From contig PLCN01000002.1 of assembly GCA_003134785.1 (NCBI GenBank), positions 496,219-560,218 on the forward strand: 64,000 nt of DNA. Reading direction: 5' to 3'. The notes under the pieces are model-generated. The model was not told where the DNA came from. It did not search any database and was given only the letters and a program-made list of their open reading frames with translations. The DNA comes from Spartobacteria bacterium (GTDB taxonomy: Bacteria > Verrucomicrobiota > Verrucomicrobiia > Chthoniobacterales > UBA10450). Every line of letters starts with the position of its first letter. Position 1 is the stretch's first letter. The translations under genes were made by a program, and so were the position numbers. This document shows positions 26,732 through 36,013 of the stretch, piece after piece.

Positions 26732-28339
26732 GTGAAAAAAATGAGGCGCATTTTGCTCTTCGTGCTCGGCGCGATCCTGGGCGTGGCGATTCTCATTTTG
26801 CTTGGAGTGAACCTGTATGTGCAGTCGCAAGGGACACAAGCCAGGATTCAGCAGGAACTCAGCCAGCGTCTCGGCACAACCCTGCACGTGCGGCGAATCA
26901 GCGTCACCCCGTGGGCGGGATTGAAATTGAGCGGGATAACGATTCCGCAAAGCCAGTCCGGCGTCGCCCCAAATTTTCTCACCGCGAAAACCTTTCAGCT
27001 TCGGATCAAGTTCGGCTCTCTCTTCTCGCAACGTCTGGTGATAAAGGAGATTTCGTTGATCAATCCCGATGTCGTTTGGGCGCAAAACGCCGATGGAAAA
27101 TGGCGGCTGCCCTCTCTACCTCCGGAGCCGGTGATAGTTGTTCCGCCCGCAGAAAAAATCAAACCGGCTCCGCCCACAATTCCAACACCTCCCGCAAAGA
27201 CGGAGTCTGCTCCCGCCGTGGAGAAAAAAGAGCCGGCAGCGGAAGCGGCACCGGTGGTTGTGCAACAGGAGTCTGTGGCTGCGCCAATGGAAGTCGAGCA
27301 GGCAACCGCCTTCACTCCGGAAATTCAACGCGTCAATTTACTGCGAGGCCGCTTTCTTTTCCTGGACGAAAAACTAAAGAACGTGGCGATGTTCGATGAC
27401 GTGCGGTTTCGCTCGAACTTCCGGACCGCGAACGATCTGCGCGGCAACATTAGCATCGGGAAGACTTCGCTCCGCGATCGATTTTTTCTCGAGGAACTTC
27501 AATCGCCTTTGCGCTACGCGCCGGACGAGCTCGATTTTTCCCAGATCAGCGCGCGCGCGGGCGGCGGCGAAATTACCGGCCGCTTCACCTTGCTGCCGCA
27601 GACTGAGGATTCTCCGTTCACCGCCAGCGTCAGATTTCGTGACGTGCAGGCCGATCGGATTGTGTCGGACGCAGGCGGTGTTCCCGGGATGATTACCGGC
27701 AAGCTCGAAGGTCACCTCGACGCGAATGGCACCACCGCCGACAAAAACGCGCTCGCCGGCGCGGGCGAAATTATTTTGCGAGATGGCCGCGTCCAACAAT
27801 ACAGCTTGCTCGTCGCGCTTGGGCAGTTGCTCCAAATCGAAGAGTTGCGCCAGCTCCAGCTCGATCAGGCGCAGGTGAAATTTCACCTCAGTCCGAGTGT
27901 GGTGACCATCGACGAATTGATCTTCCGCTCCAGGAACATCCGGCTTTCCGCCGTCGGGACGGTTTCCTTCGACGGCAAACTTCATCTCGAATCGCAACTT
28001 GCCGTGAATGAAAAAATGCGGAGCCAGCTCTTTCAGGCGATCCGCGGAAACTTCAAGCCCATCGATGAGCCCGGATATTCTGGTGTCAGCTTTCAGGTCA
28101 GCGGCACGGTTGGCCGGCCGAAGACGAACCTGATGGACAAACTGATTGGGCGCGACCTCAGCAGTGTCATCAGCAGTTTCATGGGTGGCGGAAAATCCGA
28201 CAAAACGAAAAAGAAAAAATCCGCCGACGAATCACCGGTGGCACCAGTCTCGGCGGTGACGCCTGCTCCCGCGGAAAGTCCGCCGCCGGCCGCCACGGCT
28301 ACGCCCGGCGACTCGCCTCAGCCCAGCGCCACGCCATGA
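26732..28339 (+). CDS. AsmA-like envelope protein
   Basis: 535 aa. The N-terminal membrane segment (about 5-27) is followed by an AsmA-type beta-rich domain (GTTLHVRRISVTPWAGLKL). A Pro/Ala/Glu-rich insert (about 128-190) interrupts it, then the C-terminal AsmA domain (GRFTLLPQ, GAGEIILRDGRVQQYSLL) and a disordered Lys/Pro/Ala tail follow. AsmA-like proteins are periplasm-spanning bridge proteins linked to outer-membrane lipid transport. The start is GTG 26732, with ATG 26741 an alternative. It overlaps rsmD by 4 nt (ATGA), forming an operon with rsmD and waaA. Confidence 0.82.
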   Translation: MKKMRRILLFVLGAILGVAILILLGVNLYVQSQGTQARIQQELSQRLGTTLHVRRISVTPWAGLKLSGITIPQSQSGVAPNFLTAKTFQLRIKFGSLFSQRLVIKEISLINPDVVWAQNADGKWRLPSLPPEPVIVVPPAEKIKPAPPTIPTPPAKTESAPAVEKKEPAAEAAPVVVQQESVAAPMEVEQATAFTPEIQRVNLLRGRFLFLDEKLKNVAMFDDVRFRSNFRTANDLRGNISIGKTSLRDRFFLEELQSPLRYAPDELDFSQISARAGGGEITGRFTLLPQTEDSPFTASVRFRDVQADRIVSDAGGVPGMITGKLEGHLDANGTTADKNALAGAGEIILRDGRVQQYSLLVALGQLLQIEELRQLQLDQAQVKFHLSPSVVTIDELIFRSRNIRLSAVGTVSFDGKLHLESQLAVNEKMRSQLFQAIRGNFKPIDEPGYSGVSFQVSGTVGRPKTNLMDKLIGRDLSSVISSFMGGGKSDKTKKKKSADESPVAPVSAVTPAPAESPPPAATATPGDSPQPSATP

Positions 28340-28914
28340 GAGTGATCGCCGGGGCAGCGGGCGGCATCCGGCTCGATGTTCCCAAGACCGAAGTGCGGCC
28401 GACAATGGACCGCGTGAAAGCGGCCATTTTTTCCAGCCTCGGCGCCGACGTGATTGGCGCGCGCGTTCTCGATCTCTTCGCCGGAACAGGCGCGCTCGGG
28501 ATCGAAGCGTTGAGTCGAGGCGCGGCTTCGGCGTTGTTCGTGGAGGACAATTCCGCGGCGATCGCCGCGATCGAGCGAAATCTTGCGCGGACAAAATTGG
28601 AGGGCCGCATTCGCAAGCAGGATGTCTTTGCCTTCCTTCGTTCGACCCAGGCGCGAGAGCCCTTCCGGATCATTTTTGCCGATCCACCCTATGACAAAAC
28701 AAAGTCGGGTGGTGAGTTCACGAGCCTCTTGTTGGAGGACAGGCAGCTGGAGGAATTGCTGGAACCGTCTGGGATTTTCGTGCTGGAGAAGCGTCCCTCG
28801 GAGGCGATGCCGAGGATGCCACTTTGGAACGTCCTTCGGGCCAGAGCGTACGGCGCCACCGAAGTGTTGTTCCTGCAACGGGCCGGCAATCCCGCCGAGG
28901 CGCGCGAACGCTGA
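28336..28914 (+). CDS. rsmD: 16S rRNA (guanine(966)-N2)-methyltransferase
   Basis: 192 aa, full length. It begins MRVIAGAAGGIRLDVPK, the standard RsmD start, with the phosphate/anticodon-like TMDRVKAAIF segment. The SAM-binding motif is DLFAGTGALGIEALSRGA and the catalytic motif is DPPYD. Methylates G966 of 16S rRNA during 30S assembly. It overlaps the AsmA-like gene by 4 nt and abuts waaA directly (TGA then ATG). Confidence 0.95.
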   Translation: MRVIAGAAGGIRLDVPKTEVRPTMDRVKAAIFSSLGADVIGARVLDLFAGTGALGIEALSRGAASALFVEDNSAAIAAIERNLARTKLEGRIRKQDVFAFLRSTQAREPFRIIFADPPYDKTKSGGEFTSLLLEDRQLEELLEPSGIFVLEKRPSEAMPRMPLWNVLRARAYGATEVLFLQRAGNPAEARER

Positions 28915-30222
28915 ATGATCAGGCTTTTTTACAATCTTCTCTATCCGCTCGGGTTGCTGCTTTTTCTCCCGGGCCAGATCTCGAAGTTGCTGCGGCGGGG
29001 GAATTACCAGCACAAAATCGGACAGCGCTTCGGCCTGTATGATCGCGACGTCCGATCGCGACTGGCGGCGCGCCGTTGCACCTGGATTCATGCTGTCAGC
29101 GTCGGCGAAGTGGCGATCGCGCTGAAACTCTCCGCGAAACTGAAAGTGCTGGACCCTGAATTCTTCTGCGCGCTCACCACCACTACGACCACCGGTTTCG
29201 CTTTCGCGACAAGGGAAGCGACCAACGAAATGGAAGTCCTTTATAGCCCGCTCGATTTCTGGCCGATCATGCGCCGGGCTTACGCGGTCATCCGGCCGGT
29301 GCGGGTGGTGCTGGTCGAGGCCGAAGTCTGGCCAAACCTCGCCGCCGAAGCGCGCGGACGCGGTCTCCCCCTCGCGCTGGTTAACGCGCGCTTGTCGCCG
29401 CGATCGGAGCGGAGATTCCGCCGTTTCCTTTTTCTGGTCGCGCCGACCTTTCGTTGCCTCGATCTCGTCTGCGTGCAGGAACCGGAGGACATCGAGCGCT
29501 GGACCGCGCTCGGCGTTCCGCGAGAGCGGATTCATTACGTCGGCAGCATCAAATACGACCCGGCCGAGACAAGGGTGAATCCTGATCTTCCCTTGCAAGT
29601 GTTGCGCTCCTTCGGGATCGACGGAGACCGGCCGATTCTCTTCGGCGGAAGCACGCACGCCGGTGAAGAAGAAGTGCTCGGCGAAATTTTCCAGAGACTT
29701 CGCGCCGATTTTCCGGCATTCACCTTGATCGTCGCGCCGCGTCACGTGGAGCGAGTGGGCGAAATCCGCACGCGACTCACGCGGCTTGGGTTGAGTGTCA
29801 GTTTGCGGAGCGAGGCGGAAACCGCGCGGATTTCGCCGCCCGATTGCATTCTTCTGGACAGCACGGGCGAGCTGCAAAATTGGTACGCCGTCGCCACGAT
29901 TGTCTTTGTCGGCAAGAGTCTTACCGCTCGGGGCGGTCAAAATCCCGTGGAACCGATTCTCGCCGGAAAGCCCGTTCTCTTCGGCCCGCATATGGAGAAT
30001 TTTTCCGCGCTGGCCCAGGCATTGGTTGCGAACGAAGCCGCGATCCAAATTCACGATCCGAATTCATTGCGTGAGAAAATCGCCTGGCTCCTGCGCGATC
30101 GCGAAGCAGCCTTGCGTCTGGTCGCGAATGCTCAAGCGATCCTGGCCCGGCACAGCGGCGCCACCGCTCGAACGGCGACGCTCGTGATGAAACCGAGAAC
30201 GACTTCCAGGCCTCCGCGTTGA
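28915..30222 (+). CDS. waaA: 3-deoxy-D-manno-octulosonic acid transferase
   Basis: 435 aa. WaaA (KdtA) adds Kdo to lipid A from CMP-Kdo at the inner membrane. It has an N-terminal membrane helix, the HAVSVGE motif near residue 60, the EAEVWPNL motif, and a GT-B C-terminal half with FGGSTHAGEEE and GKSLTARGGQNPVEP. Its presence shows that the cell makes an LPS-type outer membrane. Co-transcribed with rsmD. Confidence 0.95.
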   Translation: MIRLFYNLLYPLGLLLFLPGQISKLLRRGNYQHKIGQRFGLYDRDVRSRLAARRCTWIHAVSVGEVAIALKLSAKLKVLDPEFFCALTTTTTTGFAFATREATNEMEVLYSPLDFWPIMRRAYAVIRPVRVVLVEAEVWPNLAAEARGRGLPLALVNARLSPRSERRFRRFLFLVAPTFRCLDLVCVQEPEDIERWTALGVPRERIHYVGSIKYDPAETRVNPDLPLQVLRSFGIDGDRPILFGGSTHAGEEEVLGEIFQRLRADFPAFTLIVAPRHVERVGEIRTRLTRLGLSVSLRSEAETARISPPDCILLDSTGELQNWYAVATIVFVGKSLTARGGQNPVEPILAGKPVLFGPHMENFSALAQALVANEAAIQIHDPNSLREKIAWLLRDREAALRLVANAQAILARHSGATARTATLVMKPRTTSRPPR

Positions 30223-30239
30223 AGCGATCCGCAAATAAC

Positions 30240-30268
30240 TTGCAACGCAGGGACGCGCTTCTGATATT
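30240..30268 (+). promoter_or_regulatory. Possible tRNA-Glu promoter
   Basis: TTGCAA (30240-30245), 17-nt spacer, GATATT (30263-30268), ending 14 nt before the mature tRNA. Both hexamers match consensus at 4/6, so this is a weak call supported mainly by position. Confidence 0.3.
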
Positions 30269-30282
30269 GCCCCCGCTTTCCT

Positions 30283-30355
30283 GACCCTATCGTCCAGTGG
30301 CCTAGGACACCGCCCTTTCACGGCGGTAACACGGGTTCGAATCCCGTTAGGGTCG
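30283..30355 (+). tRNA. tRNA-Glu (anticodon TTC)
   Basis: A complete cloverleaf can be drawn: acceptor GACCCTA/TAGGGTC, anticodon stem CCGCC/GGCGG with loop CTTTCAC (anticodon TTC), and T-arm ACGGGTTCGAATCCCGT. The discriminator is G. The 3' CCA is not encoded (GCCC follows), so it must be added after transcription. 73 nt. Confidence 0.97.
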
Positions 30356-30409
30356 CCCTTCCGCATTGGTGCGGTTGCTCCGCAGAGCGAACCGAAGTAA
30401 GGGACAGCA

Positions 30410-30919
30410 ATGAAAACACTTTTTCGTCTCTTCTCCGTCGCCAGCCTCGCGTTTGCGGCATTCACGACCCAGGCCGGAACGATCGAGTATCCGGCCGGCA
30501 ATCCGCTCTTTAAGCTGGAGCTGCCGGATGGATGGACGACGGCGTCGGACAAGGACGGGAATCTGGACGTGAAGGCGAATGACAAGAGTGATTTCGATTT
30601 CTCCATCATCCCGGCAGCGCTCGGGACGGGACAGGATGTAAAGACGTTCCTGCCGGAGTTGGCGAAAACGATGGGAAAGGGAATGAAGGAATTCGAGACC
30701 GACGAAATCAGAGACGTAACGAGTAAAACGGGAATGAAAGTAATGGTCCTGGCCGCAAAGGGAAAAATCGAAGATCAAAACATGATCATCACGCTGGCGG
30801 CGTTCGCTCCGGTGAAGAACAAATATTTCATCATCATGAGCATCGCGGAGAAGAGCGTTGATGAAGCGCACGACAAAGCGATGGGTGAAATTGTCAATTC
30901 GATCAAAGCGATCGAATAG
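30410..30919 (+). CDS. Secreted protein of unknown function
   Basis: 169 aa with a signal peptide (MKTLFRLFSVASLAFAAFTTQA). The mature part looks like a single alpha/beta domain (FKLELPDGWTTASDKDGNLDV, and a later KYFIIMSIAEKSVDEAH), loosely similar to PsbP/DcrB-like periplasmic proteins; this is only a shape impression. A good ribosome-binding site (TAAGGGA) precedes ATG 30410. It stands alone, just after tRNA-Glu. Confidence 0.8.
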   Translation: MKTLFRLFSVASLAFAAFTTQAGTIEYPAGNPLFKLELPDGWTTASDKDGNLDVKANDKSDFDFSIIPAALGTGQDVKTFLPELAKTMGKGMKEFETDEIRDVTSKTGMKVMVLAAKGKIEDQNMIITLAAFAPVKNKYFIIMSIAEKSVDEAHDKAMGEIVNSIKAIE

Positions 30920-31824
30920 CTGGAGCTCCGGTTCACAACTGATTCGGGCGGTAGCTAGAAAGCTGCGGCACTAGGGCGCGCTACGCGCGTGCCGAGTGTG
31001 CCCAGATTGGTGACGGTGTAGTTGTATTGCGGCTGGGCGTGAATGAAAGCTGGCGAGCAGGGTGAATGTAGCCGCGAAATCTCAGCTTCCATGTTGATGA
31101 ATTCTGTGACTCGAGAACATTCGGCGCTCCTAACGGGCGCCGTCCTTCTGCTTGAGTTTGTTCATGGCCAGATGGCATTCAGGAGTGCAGCCAGTCGGTA
31201 TCCGCCCCAAGCGACGCGCTGACGGACAACCTTCAGTGCTTTGCTCCTGTAGGCTGCGTTTGGTTGAGTGCCGTTTGTCATGCCTGGATAAGCGACATCC
31301 CTTGCCAGAATAAAACTCTCGTTCGCCCACGACTGAAAGTTGAACGGATCGTTCCCAGCCGGGACGATTTATCAGCCGATCGACATCCGCGAAAATGAGG
31401 AAGAAGACCGGCGGACGGTCGCATTTGCCCGACGCGGGCCCCTGCGCCGGTGGAGATCGCTGTGCCGACGGTCCATATGGCAACCGCCGCGTTATCGCGC
31501 TCTGGTCACCGACACTTACATCTCGCGCTGGCGTTACACCGCGAGCCGCTACCTCTTCTCTGGAGTGCAAAGGCGGGACGGCACCGCGGTAGAAGGCGAA
31601 GAATGGTTACGTGAAGCGCGGACACTCTACGCCACCGCAGCGGAGATGTACGAGATGCTTCCCGACGTTTCCGCGCCGCCACGACAGTTCGAAACTGAAG
31701 TGCTGCCGCAACCTTGACGTCAACGCTATCGCGACGCATCAAGGAGCGGCGTTTTGCAAACCACCGTGCTTTAGCTGTGGCTGCGAGGGCGGTTTGGAAA
31801 GCGCCACTCCCTGCCACAACCGGC
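30920..31824. other. 0.9-kb region of decayed sequence
   Basis: No intact gene is supported. The minus strand near 31162-31359 encodes the end of an S1/P1-type nuclease. Another minus-strand scrap at about 30985-31090 reads QYNYTVTNLGTLGT, reminiscent of HAF-type repeat proteins. The part 31400-31720 has open frames on both strands, but none with a recognisable domain or start signal. I read the stretch as a gene graveyard downstream of a tRNA, a common integration target, but see no attachment-site duplication of the tRNA 3' end. Confidence 0.55.
31162..31359 (-). pseudogene. C-terminal remnant of an S1/P1-type nuclease
   Basis: Reading the minus strand from 31359 gives 65 residues and a stop: DPFNFQSWANESFILARDV, then a Tyr-Pro-Gly turn, then VVRQRVAWGGYRLAALLN. 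This matches the C-terminal helix pair of zinc-dependent S1/P1 nucleases (WxxESxxLAxxVxYPG and RLAxLLN). Upstream the frame meets stop codons, and the zinc-binding N-terminal four-fifths is missing, so it is a fragment. Confidence 0.65.
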
Positions 31825-33354
31825 CTAGCGAATCCGATAGATGACACCTTGCGCTGTTCGCGCCACCGGTTCGTAATGTTCCGCCAGGAGTTTGGCCAGG
31901 ATCGGGAAGTCTCGCACCGGATACTGCGCGTCAGGACTTGAGTAATGATCGCCAATGTAGAGCGGCGGATGTTTGCCAAAATCTTCTTCGAGGTTATCCC
32001 ATGCGCCCGGCACGATGCGATCACGCGTGTCGAGACCCGGCAGTTCTTCTCCGAAGATCATTCCCGTAAGCGGAAACGTTAGGACATAGCGGCAGGCTGG
32101 GCGCCGGCGCGCGTGAAGATAGACCTCCGCCGCGCTCCGGCCCCAGATGAAGACATAGTCGTTAGGCGAAGAATGCTCGGAGAGATATTGCGCTGTCTCG
32201 GAAGGCTCACGATGCCAGGCTAGAAACTTCCAATGCGAGATGGAGAAAGCGGCCACGGTGATCGCCAGCCACAAGCACGTCACCGCAGGTCGAAAGAACC
32301 AGACCGGAGGGACGTGCTTCTGCCCGTTCCGTCGGTCAAACCAGAGCCGCGCATAATAGGGCGCCGCGAGCAGAGCGAGCGGTGGGACCAACTGAATGTA
32401 GTAATGAGGGTAGAAACGCGCGCCCGCCGCAGCCCCAAGCACTGAGGCCGCCAGCAGCCCCAAAAGCGCCGCGTACTCAGCTTTTCTATTTGCCCAAAGG
32501 CCATCCTTGTCGCGGAACGCCATCGCGGCGCCGAGGACGAGCGGCAGACAGGCCCCAATAAACGCCAGCGTGTAGAGGACTCCGGCGGTCCAGAAAACGT
32601 GAGGGACCGAGTGGTTCGTAAACGTCCAGTAGAACGCTTCGCGCAAAATCCCTTGCCGTTGGAGCACCAATGCCACGCCACCGGCGGCGGCGAAAAATCC
32701 AGCCGTGAGCATCACCGCATGAAAAATGGATTCAGTTTGGCCGATCCTTCGACTCGCTCGATGGCTCGGAAGAAGAAGGTAAATTCCCAGCGGAACCGCG
32801 GCGATCGCTGCCGGCTGTTTGAACAAAAATCCCGCACAAAGCAGCGCCCCCGCCGCGAACAGTTCGAACCGCAGCCGTGATTTGCTCGGTCCAAAGGTGA
32901 TGGCCCACGCCCAAACGAGCGGCAGATTCATCATCAACTCGCCGTTGAAAGCGAGATTGTTCGCTGTGGCCCAAGGCTGGAAAACGCTATAGAGCAACGC
33001 GGCAATCAAACCGGTCTCACGATTGAACAAGCGCCGGCCGATAACGTAAAGACCGGCCATCGTCCCGAGCGTCCACGCCAGCGCGACGATGTGCAGCGCC
33101 GTCCAGTTATATTTCCCCGCAAGACGGAAGACCGCCGCGTAGGTCCAGAACAGGAGCGGCGGCTTGCGTTCCACCGCATCGACATACGGCCGCCCGCCGT
33201 CGACGATCTCATTCGCCACCACGGAATAGACGGCTTCGTCGTCGATCGCTTGCGGATGGACCAACGACGGCAGCCGCGTCGCCACCGTGAGCAGAATGAG
33301 GGCAAGCGCGGCGAGCCGAAACTGCCGGAGATTGCGCGCGAAGGATACCGCCAT
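31825..33354 (-). CDS. GT-C / GT39-type membrane glycosyltransferase
   Basis: 509 aa with about ten membrane segments. The first periplasmic loop carries DDEAVYSVVANEIVDGGRPY and ERKPPLLFW, the Asp-bearing loop typical of ArnT/PMT-like (GT39/GT83) transferases that use polyprenyl-phosphate sugars. The C-terminal soluble part is short (SPNDYVFIWGRSAAEVYLHARR). Probably adds a sugar to a lipid or surface polymer on the periplasmic side. Contains one TCGTTAGGC at 32159. Confidence 0.82.
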   Translation of the reverse strand: MAVSFARNLRQFRLAALALILLTVATRLPSLVHPQAIDDEAVYSVVANEIVDGGRPYVDAVERKPPLLFWTYAAVFRLAGKYNWTALHIVALAWTLGTMAGLYVIGRRLFNRETGLIAALLYSVFQPWATANNLAFNGELMMNLPLVWAWAITFGPSKSRLRFELFAAGALLCAGFLFKQPAAIAAVPLGIYLLLPSHRASRRIGQTESIFHAVMLTAGFFAAAGGVALVLQRQGILREAFYWTFTNHSVPHVFWTAGVLYTLAFIGACLPLVLGAAMAFRDKDGLWANRKAEYAALLGLLAASVLGAAAGARFYPHYYIQLVPPLALLAAPYYARLWFDRRNGQKHVPPVWFFRPAVTCLWLAITVAAFSISHWKFLAWHREPSETAQYLSEHSSPNDYVFIWGRSAAEVYLHARRRPACRYVLTFPLTGMIFGEELPGLDTRDRIVPGAWDNLEEDFGKHPPLYIGDHYSSPDAQYPVRDFPILAKLLAEHYEPVARTAQGVIYRIR

Positions 33355-33650
33355 GCGCCCAAGATAGAGGGCCCGCAGGACAATCTCTAGAGCATCTGAA
33401 TCCTGTTGCGCGCCGCCGCGCCAGCCGTAGACTCCGCGCTCCTAGGCGAAAAGCGGGAATTTCCCGCGCCTGAACTTTGGAATGACAACCATCGAGTGAG
33501 GCCCATTTTATTTATGGACGTTTTGCGCCGGTTTCCATATCTTGCTGGGCTGCTCAATCGAATGACCATCACGGCGATCGCTGCTGCATCGTCTTTCATT
33601 CGCTCCTTCAACAAGAACCACGATGCGCGGGAGCGCCGCCTGTCCGGATT
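33355..33650. other. 296-bp divergent intergenic region
   Basis: Separates the minus-strand GT39 gene from the plus-strand oxoamine synthase. The palindrome GCGGGAATTTCCCGC at 33452-33466 is the only clear structure. No gene seen; promoters for both genes should lie here, but none stands out. Confidence 0.5.
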
Positions 33651-34952
33651 ATGCAATTGAATCAAGACACTCCAGAGCCGCAGAACAATGCCGATCTGAC
33701 CGTGGAAAATGATCCAGGAAAATTCAGCCTGAGCGATTTCCTGGTCGGGGACAGCAAGGATCCGCTGAAACCGCCGCCGGCTTTCACGCGGTGGCATCAT
33801 GTCGGTGAGTGGGCCATCGAGTTGTACGAACCTCAACTTCTCGGACCGGCCGAAGCGCGGACGACGCTGAACTACAACGGCAAATCACATCCGGTCATCA
33901 ATCTTTGCTCCTACAATTATCTTGGCCTGGCCAACCACCCGGAAGTGATCGCCGCCGCGCACGAGGCTTTACGCACGCACGGTCTGGGCGCGTGCGGCTC
34001 GCCCATGCTCTCGGGCATGACCGATCTTCATCGGCAACTGGAAAAGAAGATGGCGGAGTTTCTCGGTTACGAAAACGCGATGCTTTTCAACAGCGGTTTC
34101 GGCGGAGCGCTCGGCACAATCTCCGGACTGTTGCGCAAGAGCGACGTGGCCGTGATGGACAATCGCTCTCATCTTAGCCTGCGCGACGGCGCCGTGCTGG
34201 CGCGTACTCGCTCCGAGCGCTTCGAGCATAACGATCCGGAATCGCTCGATGCCGCCTTGACTCGTCACAAGGGAAAACGCCAGCTCGTAATCGTCGAGGG
34301 CATTTATTCGATGGATGGCGACTTCGGCAATTTGAATGCGTTGATGGATGTGGCCGACGCGCATGAAGCGCAGGTCTTCGTGGATGAAGCGCATTCGATG
34401 CTCGCCTGCGGGCAGCATGGTCGCGGGGCGGTTGAACATTTCGGCGTCGAAAAGCGAATTCGAATTCTCTACGGGACTTTCTCGAAAGCGTTCGGAGCGC
34501 TGGGTGGATTTGTCGCTTGCTCAAAGGAGACGCTCGATTACCTCCGCTTTTATTCGCATCCGTATGTCTATTCCTGCGCGCTTCCGCCGGTTGTTGTTGC
34601 CGCCATTTTGAAAGCGCTCGAGCTGGGGACGACCCAGCCTGAATTGCGCACGCGTCTCTGGGAAAACGCGGATTATTTTCACAAGCAGCTGACTGGTCTC
34701 GGCATCGACACCGGAAATTCGACCACCTACATCATGCCGCTCGTCATCGGAGATCGTGAGCGCATGTATCGCCTCGGACATGAGCTTCGCCATTGCGGTC
34801 TTTGGGTCGCGCCGGTCGATTATCCGGCGGTGCCGCAGGATAAAATTTGTTTCCGCGCCTGCGTGACGGCGAATCACACGCGCGCCGATTTGGACGAGGC
34901 GCTGAATATCCTCTCAGACACTCTTGTGCCGTCGCAGTTGCAGCACACTTAG
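33651..34952 (+). CDS. Alpha-oxoamine synthase, serine-palmitoyltransferase-like
   Basis: 433 aa PLP enzyme (aminotransferase class I/II, AONS/SPT group). Markers are INLCSYNYLGLANHP, the GLGACGSPMLSG loop, EGIYSMDGD, VDEAHSM, and the Schiff-base lysine K279 in GTFSKAFGALGG. An N-terminal extension of about 75 residues before the core is of the kind seen in bacterial SPTs. The reaction would be decarboxylative condensation of an amino acid with an acyl-CoA or acyl-ACP: L-serine plus a long acyl chain if SPT, or L-alanine plus pimeloyl if BioF. No biotin genes are nearby, whereas lipid genes are, so I favour sphingoid-base synthesis. Converges with the desaturase gene. Confidence 0.85.
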   Translation: MQLNQDTPEPQNNADLTVENDPGKFSLSDFLVGDSKDPLKPPPAFTRWHHVGEWAIELYEPQLLGPAEARTTLNYNGKSHPVINLCSYNYLGLANHPEVIAAAHEALRTHGLGACGSPMLSGMTDLHRQLEKKMAEFLGYENAMLFNSGFGGALGTISGLLRKSDVAVMDNRSHLSLRDGAVLARTRSERFEHNDPESLDAALTRHKGKRQLVIVEGIYSMDGDFGNLNALMDVADAHEAQVFVDEAHSMLACGQHGRGAVEHFGVEKRIRILYGTFSKAFGALGGFVACSKETLDYLRFYSHPYVYSCALPPVVVAAILKALELGTTQPELRTRLWENADYFHKQLTGLGIDTGNSTTYIMPLVIGDRERMYRLGHELRHCGLWVAPVDYPAVPQDKICFRACVTANHTRADLDEALNILSDTLVPSQLQHT

Positions 34953-34972
34953 CGCACAGCGGCGGAGCCGCC

Positions 34973-36013
34973 CTATCTTCCGTATTGCTCGCGCACGTGG
35001 GGTGGCACGAGACTCTTCTCAGGCAAGATCCCAGCCCAGGTGGATTTGAAAAAATCCCGGAGGAAAGGCACGTAACCCGAATAGATCGACGCCGAGGAAG
35101 CGAGGCGCTCCGGCTCGATGATCGCGTGCAACTTGCGCAGGTGGTACCACGGCGTCGCGGGGAAGAGATGGTGTTCGAGGTGATAATTCAAATTCGACAT
35201 GAAGAAGCGGACGAAGCCATTGCTGACGACGGTGCGCGTTTCGGAAAACGGATTCCCTGAAGTCGTTAGGCCGTGCTCGGCCAGACCGCGGACGTTGGCC
35301 AGTTGGCCGGCGACCAAAATGGGAAAGATCCAGGCCTTCAGCACCACCGCGACCGGGAGAAACCAAAACGCCAGGGCGATCGTGGCGACGATCAGGACGA
35401 ACTCGAACAGGATCCGTTTTCGGCAGGTCGCATTCGCGTGCCGGTAACCGACCACGGCCACGGTGACCAGGTAAATATAAATCCCGGCCAGGAGCACGAC
35501 GTAATAGACCAGAACGAGCGGGATCGACTTGGGTGCACTCCGCTCGATATCGTCCGGATCGACTTCACTACGCGCCAGGGAATGATGGACCAGATGAATA
35601 GAACGATAGGCGGACATCGAGACCAGGCCCGGTATTCCGCAGAGAACGCCAAGCCACCGGTTGAGCGATTTGTTTTTGCTGAGCAATGAATGACACCCCT
35701 CGTGCATCAACACGGTGAGGCCGGTAATTGAACAGCCGGAGAGAGCGATTCCGGTCCAGGTAACCAGGAGCAACGACGAGGCGAGGCTAAGCCAGATACC
35801 GATGGCCCAGAGCCCAAAGAGCAAGAGAATCTTCCAGTTCTTCCGGGTATCCAATTGCTGGAGCGACTTGATGATCTCCATCTGCCCTTTGGAGAAACTG
35901 CGCCGGTCCAGATCCGGCATTTCCACGGCGCCATCGACGAAATAAATATCCTGCCGGCGCGTGGGAATGCTGACCGAGGCTGGCGGACTTGGGCTGAGAA
36001 CGTCCGTAGTCAT
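34973..36013 (-). CDS. Membrane fatty-acyl/sphingolipid desaturase
   Basis: 346 aa integral membrane di-iron enzyme. The three histidine boxes are HEGCH (104-108), HLVHH (140-144) and NYHLEHH (276-282), with about four membrane helices in two pairs. The H-x2-H-H third box places it in the group including acyl-lipid and sphingolipid desaturases or hydroxylases. Last gene of a seven-gene operon; its start overlaps the previous stop by 4 nt. Given the neighbouring oxoamine synthase, it may desaturate or hydroxylate the sphingoid base or acyl chain (inference). Confidence 0.87.
   Translation of the reverse strand: MTTDVLSPSPPASVSIPTRRQDIYFVDGAVEMPDLDRRSFSKGQMEIIKSLQQLDTRKNWKILLLFGLWAIGIWLSLASSLLLVTWTGIALSGCSITGLTVLMHEGCHSLLSKNKSLNRWLGVLCGIPGLVSMSAYRSIHLVHHSLARSEVDPDDIERSAPKSIPLVLVYYVVLLAGIYIYLVTVAVVGYRHANATCRKRILFEFVLIVATIALAFWFLPVAVVLKAWIFPILVAGQLANVRGLAEHGLTTSGNPFSETRTVVSNGFVRFFMSNLNYHLEHHLFPATPWYHLRKLHAIIEPERLASSASIYSGYVPFLRDFFKSTWAGILPEKSLVPPHVREQYGR

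Noticed and set aside
28318-30054. 578-codon minus-strand open frame opposite rsmD and waaA
   Set aside because: It is antisense to two confidently identified genes, Arg/His-rich, without any recognisable domain; a GC-rich shadow frame.
31130-31570. Minus-strand 146-codon frame in the decayed region
   Set aside because: The neighbouring frame (31359 downward) gives the S1/P1 nuclease match, so this frame is out of phase with the real remnant.
31340-31717. Plus-strand 125-codon frame in the decayed region
   Set aside because: The second half looks moderately protein-like (WRYTASRYLFSG), but there is no start signal, family or context; not enough to call a gene.
30283-31824. Integrated element at the tRNA-Glu 3' end
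   Set aside because: No integrase, and no second copy of the tRNA 3' sequence was found downstream in the window.
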